DNA of 64,000 bases from an uncultured Microbacterium sp. (GCA_913774845.1 CAJYJO010000002.1:1-64000), one strand, 5' to 3'; shown: positions 36,276 to 45,885, counted from the stretch's first letter. Numbers and translations are program-made. Notes: a model not told the origin generated them from the sequence alone.

Positions 36276-36558
36276 GTGCAGGGCAACCGGGGCGGCGGGC
36301 GGCTGCGCGGCGGGCGATTGGGTGGTGCCGAATTCCGGTGCTTCGGGCCGTGCGCGCGGGGCGGCCGGGCGCCACGGGGATGGCCGGTTTGGGCGGTGCC
36401 GAACTCCGGAGATGTGCGGCTGTTAGGGGCTTCAGGGGCGCTGTGTCGCCCGAAGGCAGCGGTTTCTCCGGAGTTCGGCGAGCCGCGGCGGAGGCGGGTC
36501 GCCGCACGCGGGGCGCAGAAGCAGCGGGGCGGGGCAGCAGCACTCAGGAGTTTCGGCG
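36262..36558. repeat. Nested inverted repeats filling the interval before kdpE
   Basis: The 458-bp gap 36276-36733 has no supportable gene. Its outer repeat pairs CGCCGAACTCCTGAGTGC (36262-36279) with GCACTCAGGAGTTTCGGCG (36540-36558), which differs by one extra T. Inside lies an 86-bp element (36396-36481), and another half-site (TGCCGAATTCCGG) begins at 36326. All arms share the sequence GCCGAA(C/T)TCC. Confidence 0.75.
36396..36481. repeat. 86-bp inverted-repeat element, copy A
   Basis: Begins GTGCCGAACTCCGGA and ends TCCGGAGTTCGGCGA. The arms GCCGAACTCCGGAGA and TCTCCGGAGTTCGGC are a perfect 15-bp inverted repeat. The length is identical to copies B and C in this window. Confidence 0.75.
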
Positions 36559-36733
36559 AGCGGCGTCGCCGGCCGAGCGCGGCGGGGCGTCCCGCGCTCC
36601 GGTGATCTCGGCGTTCCAGCGGAGCACCAGCAGGTCGACGAGACCCCGGCGTGCGTGTTCTCCGGAGCCCGGCACACGCGGTGAGCTCAGCCCGGCTGCG
36701 GCGGCGGTACCCGGGAGAGCGGCAGCCCCCGGC

Positions 36734-37405
36734 TCACACCACCAGCCGATACCCCATCCCCTGCTCGGTCAGCAGGTGCACCGGGTTCGACGGGTCGGCC
36801 TCGAGCTTTTTGCGCAGCTGCGACATGTAGAGCCGCAGGTATCCGCTGTCGGCGACCTGCTCGCTCGCCCAGATCTCCTTGAGGAGGGTCTGCCGCGTCA
36901 CCAACGAGCCGGGATTGCGGGCGAGGAACTCGAGCATCCGCCACTCCGTCGGGGTGAGGTGCACACGGGCACCGCCGCGCAGCACGGCCTTGGCCGACAG
37001 GTCGACCTCGACGTCTCCGAAGCGCACCACCGCGTCGCCCGAGGCGGGGACCGACCGCCGCGCGTGCACACGCAGACGCGCGAGCAGCTCGTCGATCTGG
37101 AACGGCTTGGTGACGTAGTCGTCGGCGCCGGCGTCGAGGGCCTCGACCTTGTCGCCCGAGCCCGTGCGGCCCGAGACGACGATGATCGGAGCCGTCGTCC
37201 ACCCGCGCAGGGCGTGGATCACCTGTACGCCGTCGAGGTGCGGCATACCGAGATCCAGCAGCACGATGTCGGGATGCGCCTGAGCGGCGAGCGTGATCGC
37301 CGCGGCGCCGTCGGCCGCCGCCACCACGTCGTAGCCGTGGGCTGCGAGCGTGATGCGCAGCGCCCGCACCAACTGCGGGTCGTCGTCGGCGATGAGCACC
37401 TTCAC
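36734..37405 (-). CDS. kdpE: KDP operon response regulator
   Basis: A 223-residue OmpR/PhoB-type regulator. The receiver domain has the acidic pocket (LIADDDPQ) and phospho-acceptor Asp51 (DIVLLDLGMPHLDG); the C-terminal winged helix includes HLTPTEWRMLEFLARNPGSLV. It should activate kdpFABC when potassium is limiting. The ATG overlaps the kdpD stop by four bases. Unusually for some bacteria but common here, the sensor and regulator follow kdpC on the same strand. Confidence 0.95.
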   Translation of the reverse strand: MKVLIADDDPQLVRALRITLAAHGYDVVAAADGAAAITLAAQAHPDIVLLDLGMPHLDGVQVIHALRGWTTAPIIVVSGRTGSGDKVEALDAGADDYVTKPFQIDELLARLRVHARRSVPASGDAVVRFGDVEVDLSAKAVLRGGARVHLTPTEWRMLEFLARNPGSLVTRQTLLKEIWASEQVADSGYLRLYMSQLRKKLEADPSNPVHLLTEQGMGYRLVV

Positions 37406-39924
37406 GGCGTCCTCCTCGAGATTCCGGATGCCACGGCCCCCGCTTCAGCGACCGGCAGTGCCACCACCATGGTGAGGCCGCCGCCCGGGGTGTCCTCGGG
37501 GGTGAGGGTGCCGCCCATGCCCTCGGCGAAGCCGCGCGAGAGGGCGAGGCCCAGCCCGAGGCCGGCGGTGTTGTCGGTGTCGCCGAGGCGCTGGAAGGGC
37601 GAGAACATGTCCTCGCGGCGGTCGGCGGCGATGCCCGGGCCGTGGTCGATCACGCGGATCTCGGCGGTGCCGCCGAGGCGGCTCGTCGCGACGCGGACGC
37701 GCTCGCCGTCGGGCGAGTAGCGCTGGGCGTTGGCGAGGACGTTGACGAGGATGCGCTGCAGCAGCACCGGGTCGGCACTCACCATCGGCAGGTCGGGGTC
37801 GAGGGCGAGTTCGACGTCGTCGGGGCCGAGATCGAGTTCGTCGAGGGCGGAGAGCACGACGCCCGCGGCATCGGTCGCCGCGAGCGACACGGCGAGCACC
37901 CCCGCCTGCACGCGGCTCACATCGAGCAGGTCGGTGACCAGCACGGAGAGGGTCGCGAGGCTCTCGTCGGCGGTCTCGAGCAGTACCCGACGATCGTCGT
38001 CGGAGAGCTGATCGCCGGCGGCGCGCAGGCCCCCGAGCGAGGCGACGGCGGCGGCGAGCGGGCGGCGCAGGTCGTGGCTGACCGCCGAGAGCAGGGCGGT
38101 GCGCACCTGGTCGGTCTCGGCCAGGGCGCCCGCCTCGGCGGCGGTCTCGGCGAGGTCGGTGCGCTCGAGGGCGGCGGCGAGCTGCGCGACGACCACGTCG
38201 AGCAGGCGGCGCTCCGAGGCGTCGAGGTCGCCGCCGTGCAGTTCGAGGGTGGCGCGTCCGTCGCCGACGGGCAGCGCCACCCGGCGGTCGTCGCGCACGG
38301 GTTCCCCGTCGGTGGCGAGCACCGCGCCGTCGGCGGCGACGAGACGCACCCCGGCGAGCCCGAACGCCTCGCGGGCGCGACTGACGAGAGCGGGGACCGC
38401 GGTCTCGCCGCGCAGCACACTGCCCGCGACGGTCGCGAGCATCTCGGCCTCGGCGGCGGCGCGGCGCGCGGCCCGGGCGCGCCGGGCGGCCTGGTCGACG
38501 ACGATGCTCACGAGCATCGCGATGACGACGTACAGCACGAGCGCGATCGCGTGGACGGGGTCGCTGATCGTGACGGTGTACAGCGGGGCGATGAAGAGGA
38601 AGTCGAGGGTGACCCCCGACAGGACGGCCGCGAACACGGCGGGCCAGATGCCGCCGATCAGCGCGACGACGACGACGAGCAACTGGTAGGCCAGCACGTC
38701 GGTCGTGATCGATTCGTCGGACCCGGTCGACAGCAGGAGCAGCGACACCAGCGGCCCGCCGAGGAGGGCCGTGACGAAGCCGAGGATCCGCCTCTTCGCG
38801 CTCAGCGCGGGACCGGTGAGCCGGGGGAGGGCGAAACGGCCGCCCGCGCGGGCGTGGTTGACGATGTGCACGTCGATGTCGCCGGAGGCGCGGATCACGG
38901 TCGCGCCGATGCCCGGGCCGGTCAGGGCGGCCCCGAGACGCCCGCGCCGGCTCACCCCGATCACGAGCTGCGAGGCGTTGACCGAGCGCGCGAACTCGAC
39001 CAGGGCGGTGGCCACGTCGTCGCCGACGACCTGGTGGTAGGTGCCGCCCAGGGTCTCGACGAGGGCGCGCTGTTCGGCGAGGGCGCCGGGGGCGCTCGCG
39101 CGCAGACCGTCCTGCGTCGACACGTGCACCGCGAGCAGCTCGCCGCCGGCCGAGCGTGCCGCGATGCGCGCGCCGCGCCGCAGCAGGGTCTCGCCCTCGG
39201 AACCGCCGGTGAGGGCCACGACGACGCGTTCGCGCGCCTGCCACGAGCCCTCGATCCCGTGCTCGGTGCGGTAGCGCTGCAGCGCGGAGTCGACCTCGTC
39301 GGCGAGCCACAGCAACGCCAGTTCGCGCAGCGCCGTGAGGTTGCCGAGGCGGAAGTAGTTCGACAGGGCGGCGTCGATGCGCTCCGCGGGGTACACCGAC
39401 CCGGCCGCCAGACGGTCGCGCAGGGACTGCGGTGCCAGGTCGACGACCTCGATCTGGTCGGCCGCGCGGACCACGGCATCCGGGACCGTCTCACGCTGCA
39501 CGACGCCGGTGATCTTCTCGACCACGTCGTTGAGCGATTCGATGTGCTGCACGTTCACGGTCGTGATCACGTCGACGCCTGCCTCGAGCAGCTCCTCGAC
39601 GTCCATCCAGCGCTTGTCGTTGCGCGAGCCGGGGACGTTGGTGTGCGCCAACTCGTCGACCAGGGCGATCCTCGGATGCCGTTGCCGCACGGCATCCAGA
39701 TCCATCTCGTCGAGCGCGACCCCGCGGTGCGCCACGGCCCGCCGCGGGACCACCTCGAGGCCCTCGGCCTGCGCCGCGGTGGCGGCGCGCCCGTGCGTCT
39801 CGACGATCGCGATGACCACGTCGTGGCCCTCGTCGCGGAGCCGGCGGCCCTCCTCGAGCATCTCGTACGTCTTGCCCACGCCGGGGGCCATGCCCAGCAG
39901 CACGCGCAGCCGCCCGCGCTTCAT
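37402..39924 (-). CDS. kdpD: KDP operon sensor histidine kinase
   Basis: An 840-residue membrane kinase that detects potassium limitation. Domains in order: KdpD domain with a P-loop (GMAPGVGKT, residues 11-19), a universal-stress-protein-like domain (residues about 230-360), four DUF4118 transmembrane helices (about 390-500), a GAF-like region, HisKA with the phospho-His (SHDLRRPLAA), and HATPase (NVLANAQRYSPDG, DHGPGIAAD, GLGLGLALS). The universal-stress domain is the known site of c-di-AMP binding in Gram-positive KdpD. The start follows two REP-type palindromes in the kdpC-kdpD gap. Confidence 0.95.
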   Translation of the reverse strand: MKRGRLRVLLGMAPGVGKTYEMLEEGRRLRDEGHDVVIAIVETHGRAATAAQAEGLEVVPRRAVAHRGVALDEMDLDAVRQRHPRIALVDELAHTNVPGSRNDKRWMDVEELLEAGVDVITTVNVQHIESLNDVVEKITGVVQRETVPDAVVRAADQIEVVDLAPQSLRDRLAAGSVYPAERIDAALSNYFRLGNLTALRELALLWLADEVDSALQRYRTEHGIEGSWQARERVVVALTGGSEGETLLRRGARIAARSAGGELLAVHVSTQDGLRASAPGALAEQRALVETLGGTYHQVVGDDVATALVEFARSVNASQLVIGVSRRGRLGAALTGPGIGATVIRASGDIDVHIVNHARAGGRFALPRLTGPALSAKRRILGFVTALLGGPLVSLLLLSTGSDESITTDVLAYQLLVVVVALIGGIWPAVFAAVLSGVTLDFLFIAPLYTVTISDPVHAIALVLYVVIAMLVSIVVDQAARRARAARRAAAEAEMLATVAGSVLRGETAVPALVSRAREAFGLAGVRLVAADGAVLATDGEPVRDDRRVALPVGDGRATLELHGGDLDASERRLLDVVVAQLAAALERTDLAETAAEAGALAETDQVRTALLSAVSHDLRRPLAAAVASLGGLRAAGDQLSDDDRRVLLETADESLATLSVLVTDLLDVSRVQAGVLAVSLAATDAAGVVLSALDELDLGPDDVELALDPDLPMVSADPVLLQRILVNVLANAQRYSPDGERVRVATSRLGGTAEIRVIDHGPGIAADRREDMFSPFQRLGDTDNTAGLGLGLALSRGFAEGMGGTLTPEDTPGGGLTMVVALPVAEAGAVASGISRRTP

Positions 39925-39953
39925 TGCGCGCCCCCCGCACTCGTACGGCGGGA

Positions 39954-40020
39954 GGTCCCTGAGCCCGTCGAAGGGACCGGTGCCGAGGGGGTTCCCGTGG
40001 CTTCGACGGGCTCAGCCACC
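39954..40020. repeat. Two REP-like palindromes in the kdpC-kdpD gap
   Basis: Two 25-bp palindromic copies occupy 39954-39978 (GGTCCCTGAGCCCGTCGAAG followed by GGACC) and 39996-40020 (arms GTGGCTTCGAC / GGGCTCAGCCAC). They belong to the same family as the copies inside kdpB, and both carry a G in the loop where other copies have A or T. Confidence 0.85.
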
Positions 40021-40145
40021 TCGCTTGTGGGCTCAGCCACGTGGCTCGCGGGCTCTGCCGCCGGTTCCGGCACACAGCGCCGCCGCCGCACGGAGGGTGC
40101 GACGGCGGCGGGGGGCGACAGGGTCATGACAGTGATTCTCGCCTC

Positions 40146-40730
40146 TCAGCGGGCGTCGAGCGCGCGGTTGAGCTCCACGACGTTCACGCGCGGGTCGCCG
40201 AGGTATCCGAGATCGCGGGGGAGCGTGTGCTCGGCGACGAGGGCCGAGACCTCCGACGAGGGGATGCCGCGGACCTCCGCGACCCGCTCGACCTGGCGCT
40301 CGGCGTTCGCCACGGAGATGTCGGGGTCGAGGCCCGAGCCCGAGGAGGTGACGGCGTCGGCCGGGACCGAGCCCGAGCCGTTCAGCGACTCGAACGCGGT
40401 CCGACCCTCCTCGATCGAGGCGACGAGATCGCTGTTCTCGGGGCCCAGGTTCGATCCCGTCGAGGCCGAGGAGTCGTAGCCCGCGGCGGACGGACGCGAC
40501 TGGAAGTACTGCGGGAGCGCCTGGCCGTCGGCATCCTGGAACGACTGGCCGATGAGCTCGGAGCCGGACACGGTCCCGTCGGCGGTCGTGATCAGCGATC
40601 CGTTCGCCTGGAACGGGAGGGCGACCTGTCCGATCGCGGTGATGAGCAGCATGTAGCCGACGCCGAGGACGGCGGTGAAGACGAGCATCGCGCGGACGGC
40701 GACGCCGGTGGTACGCAGGGTGGTGCGCAT
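40146..40730 (-). CDS. kdpC: Potassium-transporting ATPase KdpC subunit
   Basis: A 194-residue protein with one N-terminal transmembrane helix (residues about 14-38) and an extracytoplasmic domain with the KdpC signatures YFQSRPSAAGYD, LGPENSDL and SSGSGLDPDISVANAERQVERVA. It stabilises KdpA-KdpB and promotes potassium binding. It starts 11 bp after kdpB. Confidence 0.95.
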   Translation of the reverse strand: MRTTLRTTGVAVRAMLVFTAVLGVGYMLLITAIGQVALPFQANGSLITTADGTVSGSELIGQSFQDADGQALPQYFQSRPSAAGYDSSASTGSNLGPENSDLVASIEEGRTAFESLNGSGSVPADAVTSSGSGLDPDISVANAERQVERVAEVRGIPSSEVSALVAEHTLPRDLGYLGDPRVNVVELNRALDAR

Positions 40731-40741
40731 GTCAGGGCCTT

Positions 40742-43192
40742 TCAGAAACCCGGGAGCAGGCTCACGACGAGGTCGATGAGCTTGATGCCGATGAAGGGGA
40801 CGAGGACGCCGCCGAGCCCGTAGACGAGCAGGTTGCGGCTGAGGATGCTCGACGCGCTCGCCGCGCGGTACTTCACACCGCGCAGGGCGAGGGGGATGAG
40901 CACGATGATCACGATCGCGTTGAAGATGATCGCGCTGAGCACGGCGGATGCCGGCGACGACAGCTGCATGACGTTCAGCACCGCGAGCCCCGGGAACACC
41001 CCCATGAACATCGCCGGGATGATCGCGAAGTACTTCGCGATGTCGTTGGCGAGCGAGAACGTCGTGAGCGCGCCGCGCGTGATGAGCAGCTGCTTGCCGA
41101 TGCGCACGATGTCGATGAGCTTGGTCGGGTCGGAATCGAGGTCGACCATGTTGCCGGCCTCTTTCGCGGCCGAGGTGCCCGTGTTCATCGCCACGCCGAC
41201 GTCGGCCTGGGCCAGGGCGGGGGCGTCGTTCGTGCCGTCGCCGGTCATGGCGACGAGGTTGCCGCCCTCCTGCTCGCGCTGGATGAGGGCGAGCTTGTCT
41301 TCGGGCGTGGCCTCGGCGAGGTAGTCGTCGACGCCGGCCTCGGCCGCGATGGCCTTCGCCGTGAGGGGGTTGTCGCCCGTGATCATCACGGTGCGGATGC
41401 CCATCGCCCGCAGCTCGCCGAAGCGCTCGCGCAGGCCGTCCTTCACGACGTCCTTCAGGTGGATGACGCCGAGCAGGCGGCCGACGCCGGCGGGGGTTGC
41501 GGCGGAGGTGGCTGAGCCTGTCGAAGCCACCGCGGGCTGCGGGGCGCCGGTCCCTTCGACAGGCTCAGGGACCTCGGTTGCGCGCTGAGCGACCTCGGTT
41601 GCGGAGGTGGCTGAGCCTGTCGAAGCTACCGGGGGCTGCGGGGTGCCGGTCCCTTCGACAGGCTCAGGGACCTCGGTTGCAGGCTCGGGGACCTCGGTTG
41701 CGCGCTCGGGGACCACGGTTGCGGCGGAGGTGGCTGAGCCTGTCGAAGCCACCGGGAGCCCCGCGGGCGTCCACGTCGCCACGACCAGGGGCGTGCCGCC
41801 GGACTGGGAGATGGCATCCGTCTCGCCCTGCAGCTGCGCGCGAAGCGCCTCGGGAACGGGCGAACCGGATGCCGCGAGCCAGGCCACGACGGCCGACGCG
41901 GCGCCCTTGCGCACCTGCGTGCCGTCGGCGAGGTCGAGCCCCGACATGCGGGTCTGGGCCGTGAAGGGCACGGGCTCCGCACCCCGGGGCATCTCGGCGA
42001 CGATGCCCTGGGACGCTGCCAGCTCGACCACCGAGACGCCCTCGGGCGTGGGGTCGGCCTGCGACGACAGCGACGCGTACTCGGCCACGAGCGGCGCCCC
42101 GACACCGGACATCGGGACGAATGCCGACGCCCGCCGGTTGCCGTAGGTGATGGTGCCGGTCTTATCCAGCAGCAGGGTCGTGACGTCTCCCGCGGCCTCG
42201 ACCGCGCGCCCCGACATGGCGAGGACGTTGCGCTGCACGAGCCGGTCCATGCCGGCGATGCCGATCGCGCTCAGCAGAGCGCCGATGGTGGTCGGGATGA
42301 GGCACACGAGCAGCGCCACGAGCACGGGGATCGAGACGGGGGACCCTTCGACAGGCTCAGGGACCACCGCGGATGCGATCGGGTTCAGCACCAGCACGAC
42401 CACGACGAAGACGATCGACAGGCTCGCGAGCAGGATGTTCAGCGCGATCTCGTTGGGCGTGCGCTGGCGCGATGCTCCCTCGACGAGGGCGATCATGCGG
42501 TCGACGAAGGTCTCGCCGGGCTTCGACGTGATCTTCACGACGATCCGGTCGCTGAGCACGCGGGTACCGCCGGTGACGGCGCTGCGGTCGCCGCCCGACT
42601 CGCGCACGACCGGGGCGGACTCGCCCGTGATCGCCGACTCGTCGACGGTCGCGATGCCGTGCACGATGTCGCCGTCGCCCGGGATCAGCTCGCCCGTCTC
42701 GACGAGCACGATGTCACCGACGAGCAGGTCGCCCGAGGGGATGGCCTCGACCGCGACGTTCGAGGCGGCGGGGTCGTCGGGCGAGTACGCGACCACGCGA
42801 CGGGCCGAGGTCGTCGTGCGGGTCTTGCGCAGGGTCGCGGCCTGCGCCTTGCCGCGGCCCTCGGCCACCGACTCGGCGATGTTCGCGAAGAACACCGTGA
42901 GCCACAGCCAGACGGCGATGCCGGCGGTGAAGCCGAAGGGGAGGCCCGCGTCGCCGCCGTCGAGGAACGGCTCGGCGACCGCGATCAGCGTCGTCAGGGC
43001 CGCCCCGACCCAGACGAGGAACATCACGGGGTTGCGCCACTGGGCGGCGGGGTTGAGCTTCTTCGCGGCACCCGGAAGGGCGGCGACGATCTGCGCGGCG
43101 CTGAAGGCGCGGCGCGGGGCACTGCTCGGGGCACCGGACCCGTCGACAGGCTTAGGGGCCGGCTGATGGGAAGCGTGGGTGAGCGTGGACAT
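40742..43192 (-). CDS. kdpB: Potassium-transporting ATPase KdpB subunit with REP-derived insertions
   Basis: The P-type ATPase subunit that energises KdpA. Core motifs are intact: the TGES loop ([12 protein letters not shown]), the phosphorylated Asp343 ([13 protein letters not shown]), [18 protein letters not shown] and [22 protein letters not shown]. It is 816 residues, more than 100 longer than usual (about 680-700). The excess includes about 88 residues (roughly 479-566) between TPLVVA and [10 protein letters not shown] in the nucleotide-binding domain, made of alternating [10 protein letters not shown] and [10 protein letters not shown] short [10 protein letters not shown] insert lies in a membrane loop and PKPVDGSG near the N-terminus. 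All are translations of 25-bp palindromes. ATG overlaps the kdpA stop by one base. Confidence 0.95.
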   Translation of the reverse strand: MSTLTHASHQPAPKPVDGSGAPSSAPRRAFSAAQIVAALPGAAKKLNPAAQWRNPVMFLVWVGAALTTLIAVAEPFLDGGDAGLPFGFTAGIAVWLWLTVFFANIAESVAEGRGKAQAATLRKTRTTTSARRVVAYSPDDPAASNVAVEAIPSGDLLVGDIVLVETGELIPGDGDIVHGIATVDESAITGESAPVVRESGGDRSAVTGGTRVLSDRIVVKITSKPGETFVDRMIALVEGASRQRTPNEIALNILLASLSIVFVVVVLVLNPIASAVVPEPVEGSPVSIPVLVALLVCLIPTTIGALLSAIGIAGMDRLVQRNVLAMSGRAVEAAGDVTTLLLDKTGTITYGNRRASAFVPMSGVGAPLVAEYASLSSQADPTPEGVSVVELAASQGIVAEMPRGAEPVPFTAQTRMSGLDLADGTQVRKGAASAVVAWLAASGSPVPEALRAQLQGETDAISQSGGTPLVVATWTPAGLPVASTGSATSAATVVPERATEVPEPATEVPEPVEGTGTPQPPVASTGSATSATEVAQRATEVPEPVEGTGAPQPAVASTGSATSAATPAGVGRLLGVIHLKDVVKDGLRERFGELRAMGIRTVMITGDNPLTAKAIAAEAGVDDYLAEATPEDKLALIQREQEGGNLVAMTGDGTNDAPALAQADVGVAMNTGTSAAKEAGNMVDLDSDPTKLIDIVRIGKQLLITRGALTTFSLANDIAKYFAIIPAMFMGVFPGLAVLNVMQLSSPASAVLSAIIFNAIVIIVLIPLALRGVKYRAASASSILSRNLLVYGLGGVLVPFIGIKLIDLVVSLLPGF
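41507..41753. repeat. Five REP-like palindromes inside kdpB (nucleotide-binding domain)
   Basis: Copies at 41507-41531, 41549-41573, 41606-41630, 41648-41672 and 41729-41753. Two variants alternate: arms GGTGGCT/AGCCACC and arms GGTCCCT/AGGGACC, sharing the centre TTCGACAGGCTCA. On the kdpB coding strand the first type reads PVASTGSAT and the second VPEPVEGT. Confidence 0.95.
42341..42365. repeat. REP-like palindrome in a kdpB membrane loop
   Basis: One copy (one change from the GGTCCCT-type consensus) that codes [10 protein letters not shown] between two transmembrane helices of KdpB. Confidence 0.9.
43136..43160. repeat. Degenerate REP-like palindrome at the kdpB N-terminus
   Basis: Four differences in 25 positions from the GGTCCCT-type copy. 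It codes PKPVDGSG about 12 residues from the start of KdpB, suggesting an older insertion. Confidence 0.6.
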
Positions 43193-44877
43193 CAGAGCGC
43201 AAGTCCTTCGGCGAGGGGTCCGAGGGTGAGGACCGGGAAGTAGGTGAGGGCCGTCACGATCACGACGACGCCGGCGAGCAGGCCCGCGAACTGCGGACGG
43301 TGCGTCGGCAGGGTTCCGGCCGTCGAGGGCACGGCATCCTGGGCCGCGAGCGACCCGGCCAGGGCCAGCACGAACACGATCGGCAGGAACCGGCCGAGCA
43401 GCATCGCCGCACCCAGCGCCGTGTTGAACCACGGGGTATTCGCGGTGAGCCCGGCGAAGGCGGAACCGTTGTTGTTCGCGGCGGAGGTGAAGGCGTAAAG
43501 CACCTCGCTCAGGCCGTGGACGCCCGGGTTGAGGATCGAGGTGCTCTCCACGTCGTCCCGGATGCCGGGAACCCCGAAGCTCAGGGCGGTTCCGGCCAGC
43601 ACGAGCGTGGGCGTGACGAGGATGTACAGGCTCGCGAGCTTGATCTCCTTCGGCCCGATCTTCTTGCCGAGGTACTCGGGCGTGCGGCCGATGAGGAGCC
43701 CACCGACGAACACCGCGATCACCGCTAGGACGAGCATGCCGTACAGGCCCGAGCCGACACCGCCGGGGGCGATCTCGCCGAGCATCATGTTGAGCATCGG
43801 CATCCCGCCGCCCAGCGCCGTGTAGCTGTCGTGCATCGAGTTGACCGCACCGGTCGAGGTGAGTGTGCTCGTGGAGCCGAAGAGCGTCGAGCCGAAGATG
43901 CCGAAGCGCACCTCCTTGCCCTCCATGGCGCCGCCGGCGAGCTGAGGAGCGGTGCCGGACCCGGCCATCTCCGCCCAGGTCAGAAGGGCGGTGGATGCCA
44001 CGAAGATCACGCCCATGACGCTGACGATCGCGTAGCCCTGGCGGTCGTCGCCGACGATCCGACCGAAGGCGCGGGGGAGCGAGAACGGGATCACCAGCAT
44101 GAGGAAGATCTCGAAGAGGTTCGTCCAGGGTGTCGGGTTCTCGAACGGGTGCGCGGAGTTCGTGTTGAAGATGCCGCCCCCGTTGGTGCCGAGGAGCTTG
44201 ATCGCCTCCTGCGAGGCCACCGGTCCACCGGGGATGGACTGGGCGGCGCCGGCCACCGTCGTGGCATCCGTGAAGCCCGAGAGGTTCTGGATGACGCCGC
44301 CCGCGAGCAGGACGACCGCCGCGACGATCGAGAACGGCAGCAGCAGGCGGTAGGTGCCACGCACGAGATCGACCCAGAAGTTGCCGATCACGCCGCTGCG
44401 GCGGTACGCGAAGCCGCGCACGAGGGCGACGGCCACGGCGATGCCGACGGCGGCGCTGACGAAGTTCTGCACGGTGAGGGCCGCGAACTGCACGGTGTAG
44501 CCCAGGGTGGTCTCTCCGCCGTAGGACTGCCAGTTCGTGTTGGTGACGAACGAGACCGCGGTGTTGAACGACAGCGCCTCGCTGGGGGCGCCGAAGCCGA
44601 GCGAGAGCGGCAGCACCGCCTGCAGGCGCATGATCGCGTAGACGAACACCACCCCGACGAACGAGAACAGCAGCACCGAGCGCAGGTAGGCCTGCCACGT
44701 CTGCGCGCTGCGGGGGTCGACGCCGATCAGGCGGTAGGTGCCGCGTTCGACGGCGAGATCGCGCTCGCCGGTGTAGATGCGGGCGATGTAGTCACCGAGG
44801 GGGCGGTAGGTCAGGCCCAGGGCGACGAGAAGGGTGAGGCTGGTCAGGACGATCGACCAGATGGTTCCGCTGTCCAT
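43192..44877 (-). CDS. kdpA: Potassium-transporting ATPase KdpA subunit
   Basis: A 561-residue potassium channel-like subunit with about ten transmembrane helices. The four pore loops are visible, including [32 protein letters not shown] and [10 protein letters not shown]. The opening ([24 protein letters not shown]) and the [15 protein letters not shown] region are typical. It follows kdpF after three bases and overlaps kdpB by one base. Confidence 0.96.
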   Translation of the reverse strand: MDSGTIWSIVLTSLTLLVALGLTYRPLGDYIARIYTGERDLAVERGTYRLIGVDPRSAQTWQAYLRSVLLFSFVGVVFVYAIMRLQAVLPLSLGFGAPSEALSFNTAVSFVTNTNWQSYGGETTLGYTVQFAALTVQNFVSAAVGIAVAVALVRGFAYRRSGVIGNFWVDLVRGTYRLLLPFSIVAAVVLLAGGVIQNLSGFTDATTVAGAAQSIPGGPVASQEAIKLLGTNGGGIFNTNSAHPFENPTPWTNLFEIFLMLVIPFSLPRAFGRIVGDDRQGYAIVSVMGVIFVASTALLTWAEMAGSGTAPQLAGGAMEGKEVRFGIFGSTLFGSTSTLTSTGAVNSMHDSYTALGGGMPMLNMMLGEIAPGGVGSGLYGMLVLAVIAVFVGGLLIGRTPEYLGKKIGPKEIKLASLYILVTPTLVLAGTALSFGVPGIRDDVESTSILNPGVHGLSEVLYAFTSAANNNGSAFAGLTANTPWFNTALGAAMLLGRFLPIVFVLALAGSLAAQDAVPSTAGTLPTHRPQFAGLLAGVVVIVTALTYFPVLTLGPLAEGLAL

Positions 44878-44880
44878 GGG

Positions 44881-44970
44881 TCAGAACTTCTCCGGTCGGA
44901 CGAGCGCGACCACGAGGTACACGACGGCGGCGACCGCGAGGACCGCGGCGAGGATCGAGAAGAAGATCAC
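44881..44970 (-). CDS. kdpF: Potassium-transporting ATPase KdpF subunit
   Basis: A 29-residue single-helix protein starting at GTG 44970: hydrophobic FFSILAAVLAVAAVVYLVVA followed by LVRPEKF, the conserved KdpF ending. It stabilises the Kdp complex in the membrane. Its start shares four bases (GTGA) with the stop of the upstream small gene. Confidence 0.9.
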   Translation of the reverse strand: MIFFSILAAVLAVAAVVYLVVALVRPEKF

Positions 44971-45107
44971 GGGCGCTCGCCCCCTCGTCCGGTGGTGCGG
45001 GAGGGGGTGGGCCGGGCCTCCGGGCCCAGCTTCTCGACCCCCTTCGCGACGAGGGCGACCAGCGCGAAGAGCGCGACGGTCGCGACGAGGTAGACGGCAT
45101 CCAGCAC
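44967..45107 (-). CDS. Small membrane protein leading the kdp operon
   Basis: A 46-residue protein from GTG 45107 (TGGAG six bases upstream): a transmembrane helix VYLVATVALFALVALVAKGV, then a polar Arg/Pro/Thr tail ending GGERP. It overlaps kdpF, so it is cotranslated with the Kdp pump. Position suggests an additional accessory subunit or regulator; no name is known to me. Confidence 0.7.
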   Translation of the reverse strand: MLDAVYLVATVALFALVALVAKGVEKLGPEARPTPSRTTGRGGERP

Positions 45108-45257
45108 GACGACTCCAGGTTCGGGACGAGTCCGCGGCGGACCGCGGGCGCCGCGGGGCGGCACGTGTGTCGATACAACTCCGCCGGGTGCCGGCATCCG
45201 GGCGTCCTCACGTTTTCCCTACGGGTCGCCGACGGACGCATACGGGGTGCTTACGGG

Positions 45258-45343
45258 GTGCCGGGCTCCGGAGCGCTCGGCCTCCTTCGCGCGAAGGAGA
45301 GCCCGTTCGCGCGTTGCGGCGCGTTCCGTCCGGAGCGCGGCAC
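45258..45343. repeat. 86-bp inverted-repeat element, copy C
   Basis: Begins GTGCCGGGCTCCGGA and ends TCCGGAGCGCGGCAC, 86 bp in all, in the gap between the kdp operon and divergent arfB. Its right arm is identical to that of copy B, and both contain GCCCGTTCGCG inside. Confidence 0.75.
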
Positions 45344-45376
45344 GCCACCGCCCGCCCGCAGACGCATGATGGAGTC

Positions 45377-45814
45377 ATGCGCGCAACCGCCGGCCCCGAC
45401 GTCCGGGTCACGGCCGCGCTCGTGATCCCGGCGGCGGAGCTGTCGTGGCGGTTCTCGCGCTCCTCGGGCCCGGGCGGTCAGGGCGTGAACACCGCCGACT
45501 CCCGCGTGGAGCTGATGTGGGATGCCGCGGCCTCGACCGCTCTGTCACGGGTGCAACGCGAACGCGTGCTCGAGCGGCTGGGCGACCGTCTGGTCGACGG
45601 GGTGCTGACGATCGCGGCATCCGAGCACCGCGCGCAGCTGCGCAACCGCGACGCCGCACGGGCTCGTCTCGCCGCGCTGGTGGCCGAGGCCGTGCGCCCG
45701 CCCGCCACGCCGCGCCGCGCGACCAAGCCGACCCGGGGGTCGACCGAGCGTCGCCTGCAGGCCAAGCAGCGCCGCACCGACGTGAAGAAGATGCGTCGAC
45801 GCCCGACCGACTGA
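45377..45814 (+). CDS. arfB: Alternative ribosome-rescue factor ArfB (peptidyl-tRNA hydrolase)
   Basis: A 145-residue rescue factor that enters stalled ribosomes and hydrolyses peptidyl-tRNA. The catalytic GGQ is residues 33-35 in SSGPGGQGVNTADSRVEL. A basic C-terminal tail (RRLQAKQRRTDVKKMRRR) is the helix that probes the empty mRNA channel. Length fits ArfB and not full release factors. The ATG has CATGAT 6 nt upstream. Confidence 0.94.
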   Translation: MRATAGPDVRVTAALVIPAAELSWRFSRSSGPGGQGVNTADSRVELMWDAAASTALSRVQRERVLERLGDRLVDGVLTIAASEHRAQLRNRDAARARLAALVAEAVRPPATPRRATKPTRGSTERRLQAKQRRTDVKKMRRRPTD

Positions 45815-45830
45815 GCGCCCCCCCGGGGTC

Positions 45831-45885
45831 GAGTGTCCAGAACACCCGGACCCTTCCGGAAAACGTCCGGGTGTTCTGGACACTC
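45831..45885. terminator. Perfect 21-bp hairpin between arfB and the potassium transporter
   Basis: Left arm 45831-45851 (starting GAGTGTCCAGAACACCC) is the exact complement of 45865-45885, with a 13-nt loop holding TTCCGGAA. It lies between convergent genes and can terminate both. The arm sequence recurs at 53076-53137, so it also belongs to a repeat family. Confidence 0.75.

Noticed and set aside
36396-36481. 86-bp elements as simple transcription terminators
   Set aside because: Fixed length, large variable interior, no T-run and a position between divergent genes (copy C) do not fit terminators.
40742-44698. A single very long frame spanning kdpB and antisense-like sequence of kdpA
   Set aside because: The upstream half is out of phase with kdpA and lacks motifs; kdpB starts at 43192, overlapping the kdpA stop.
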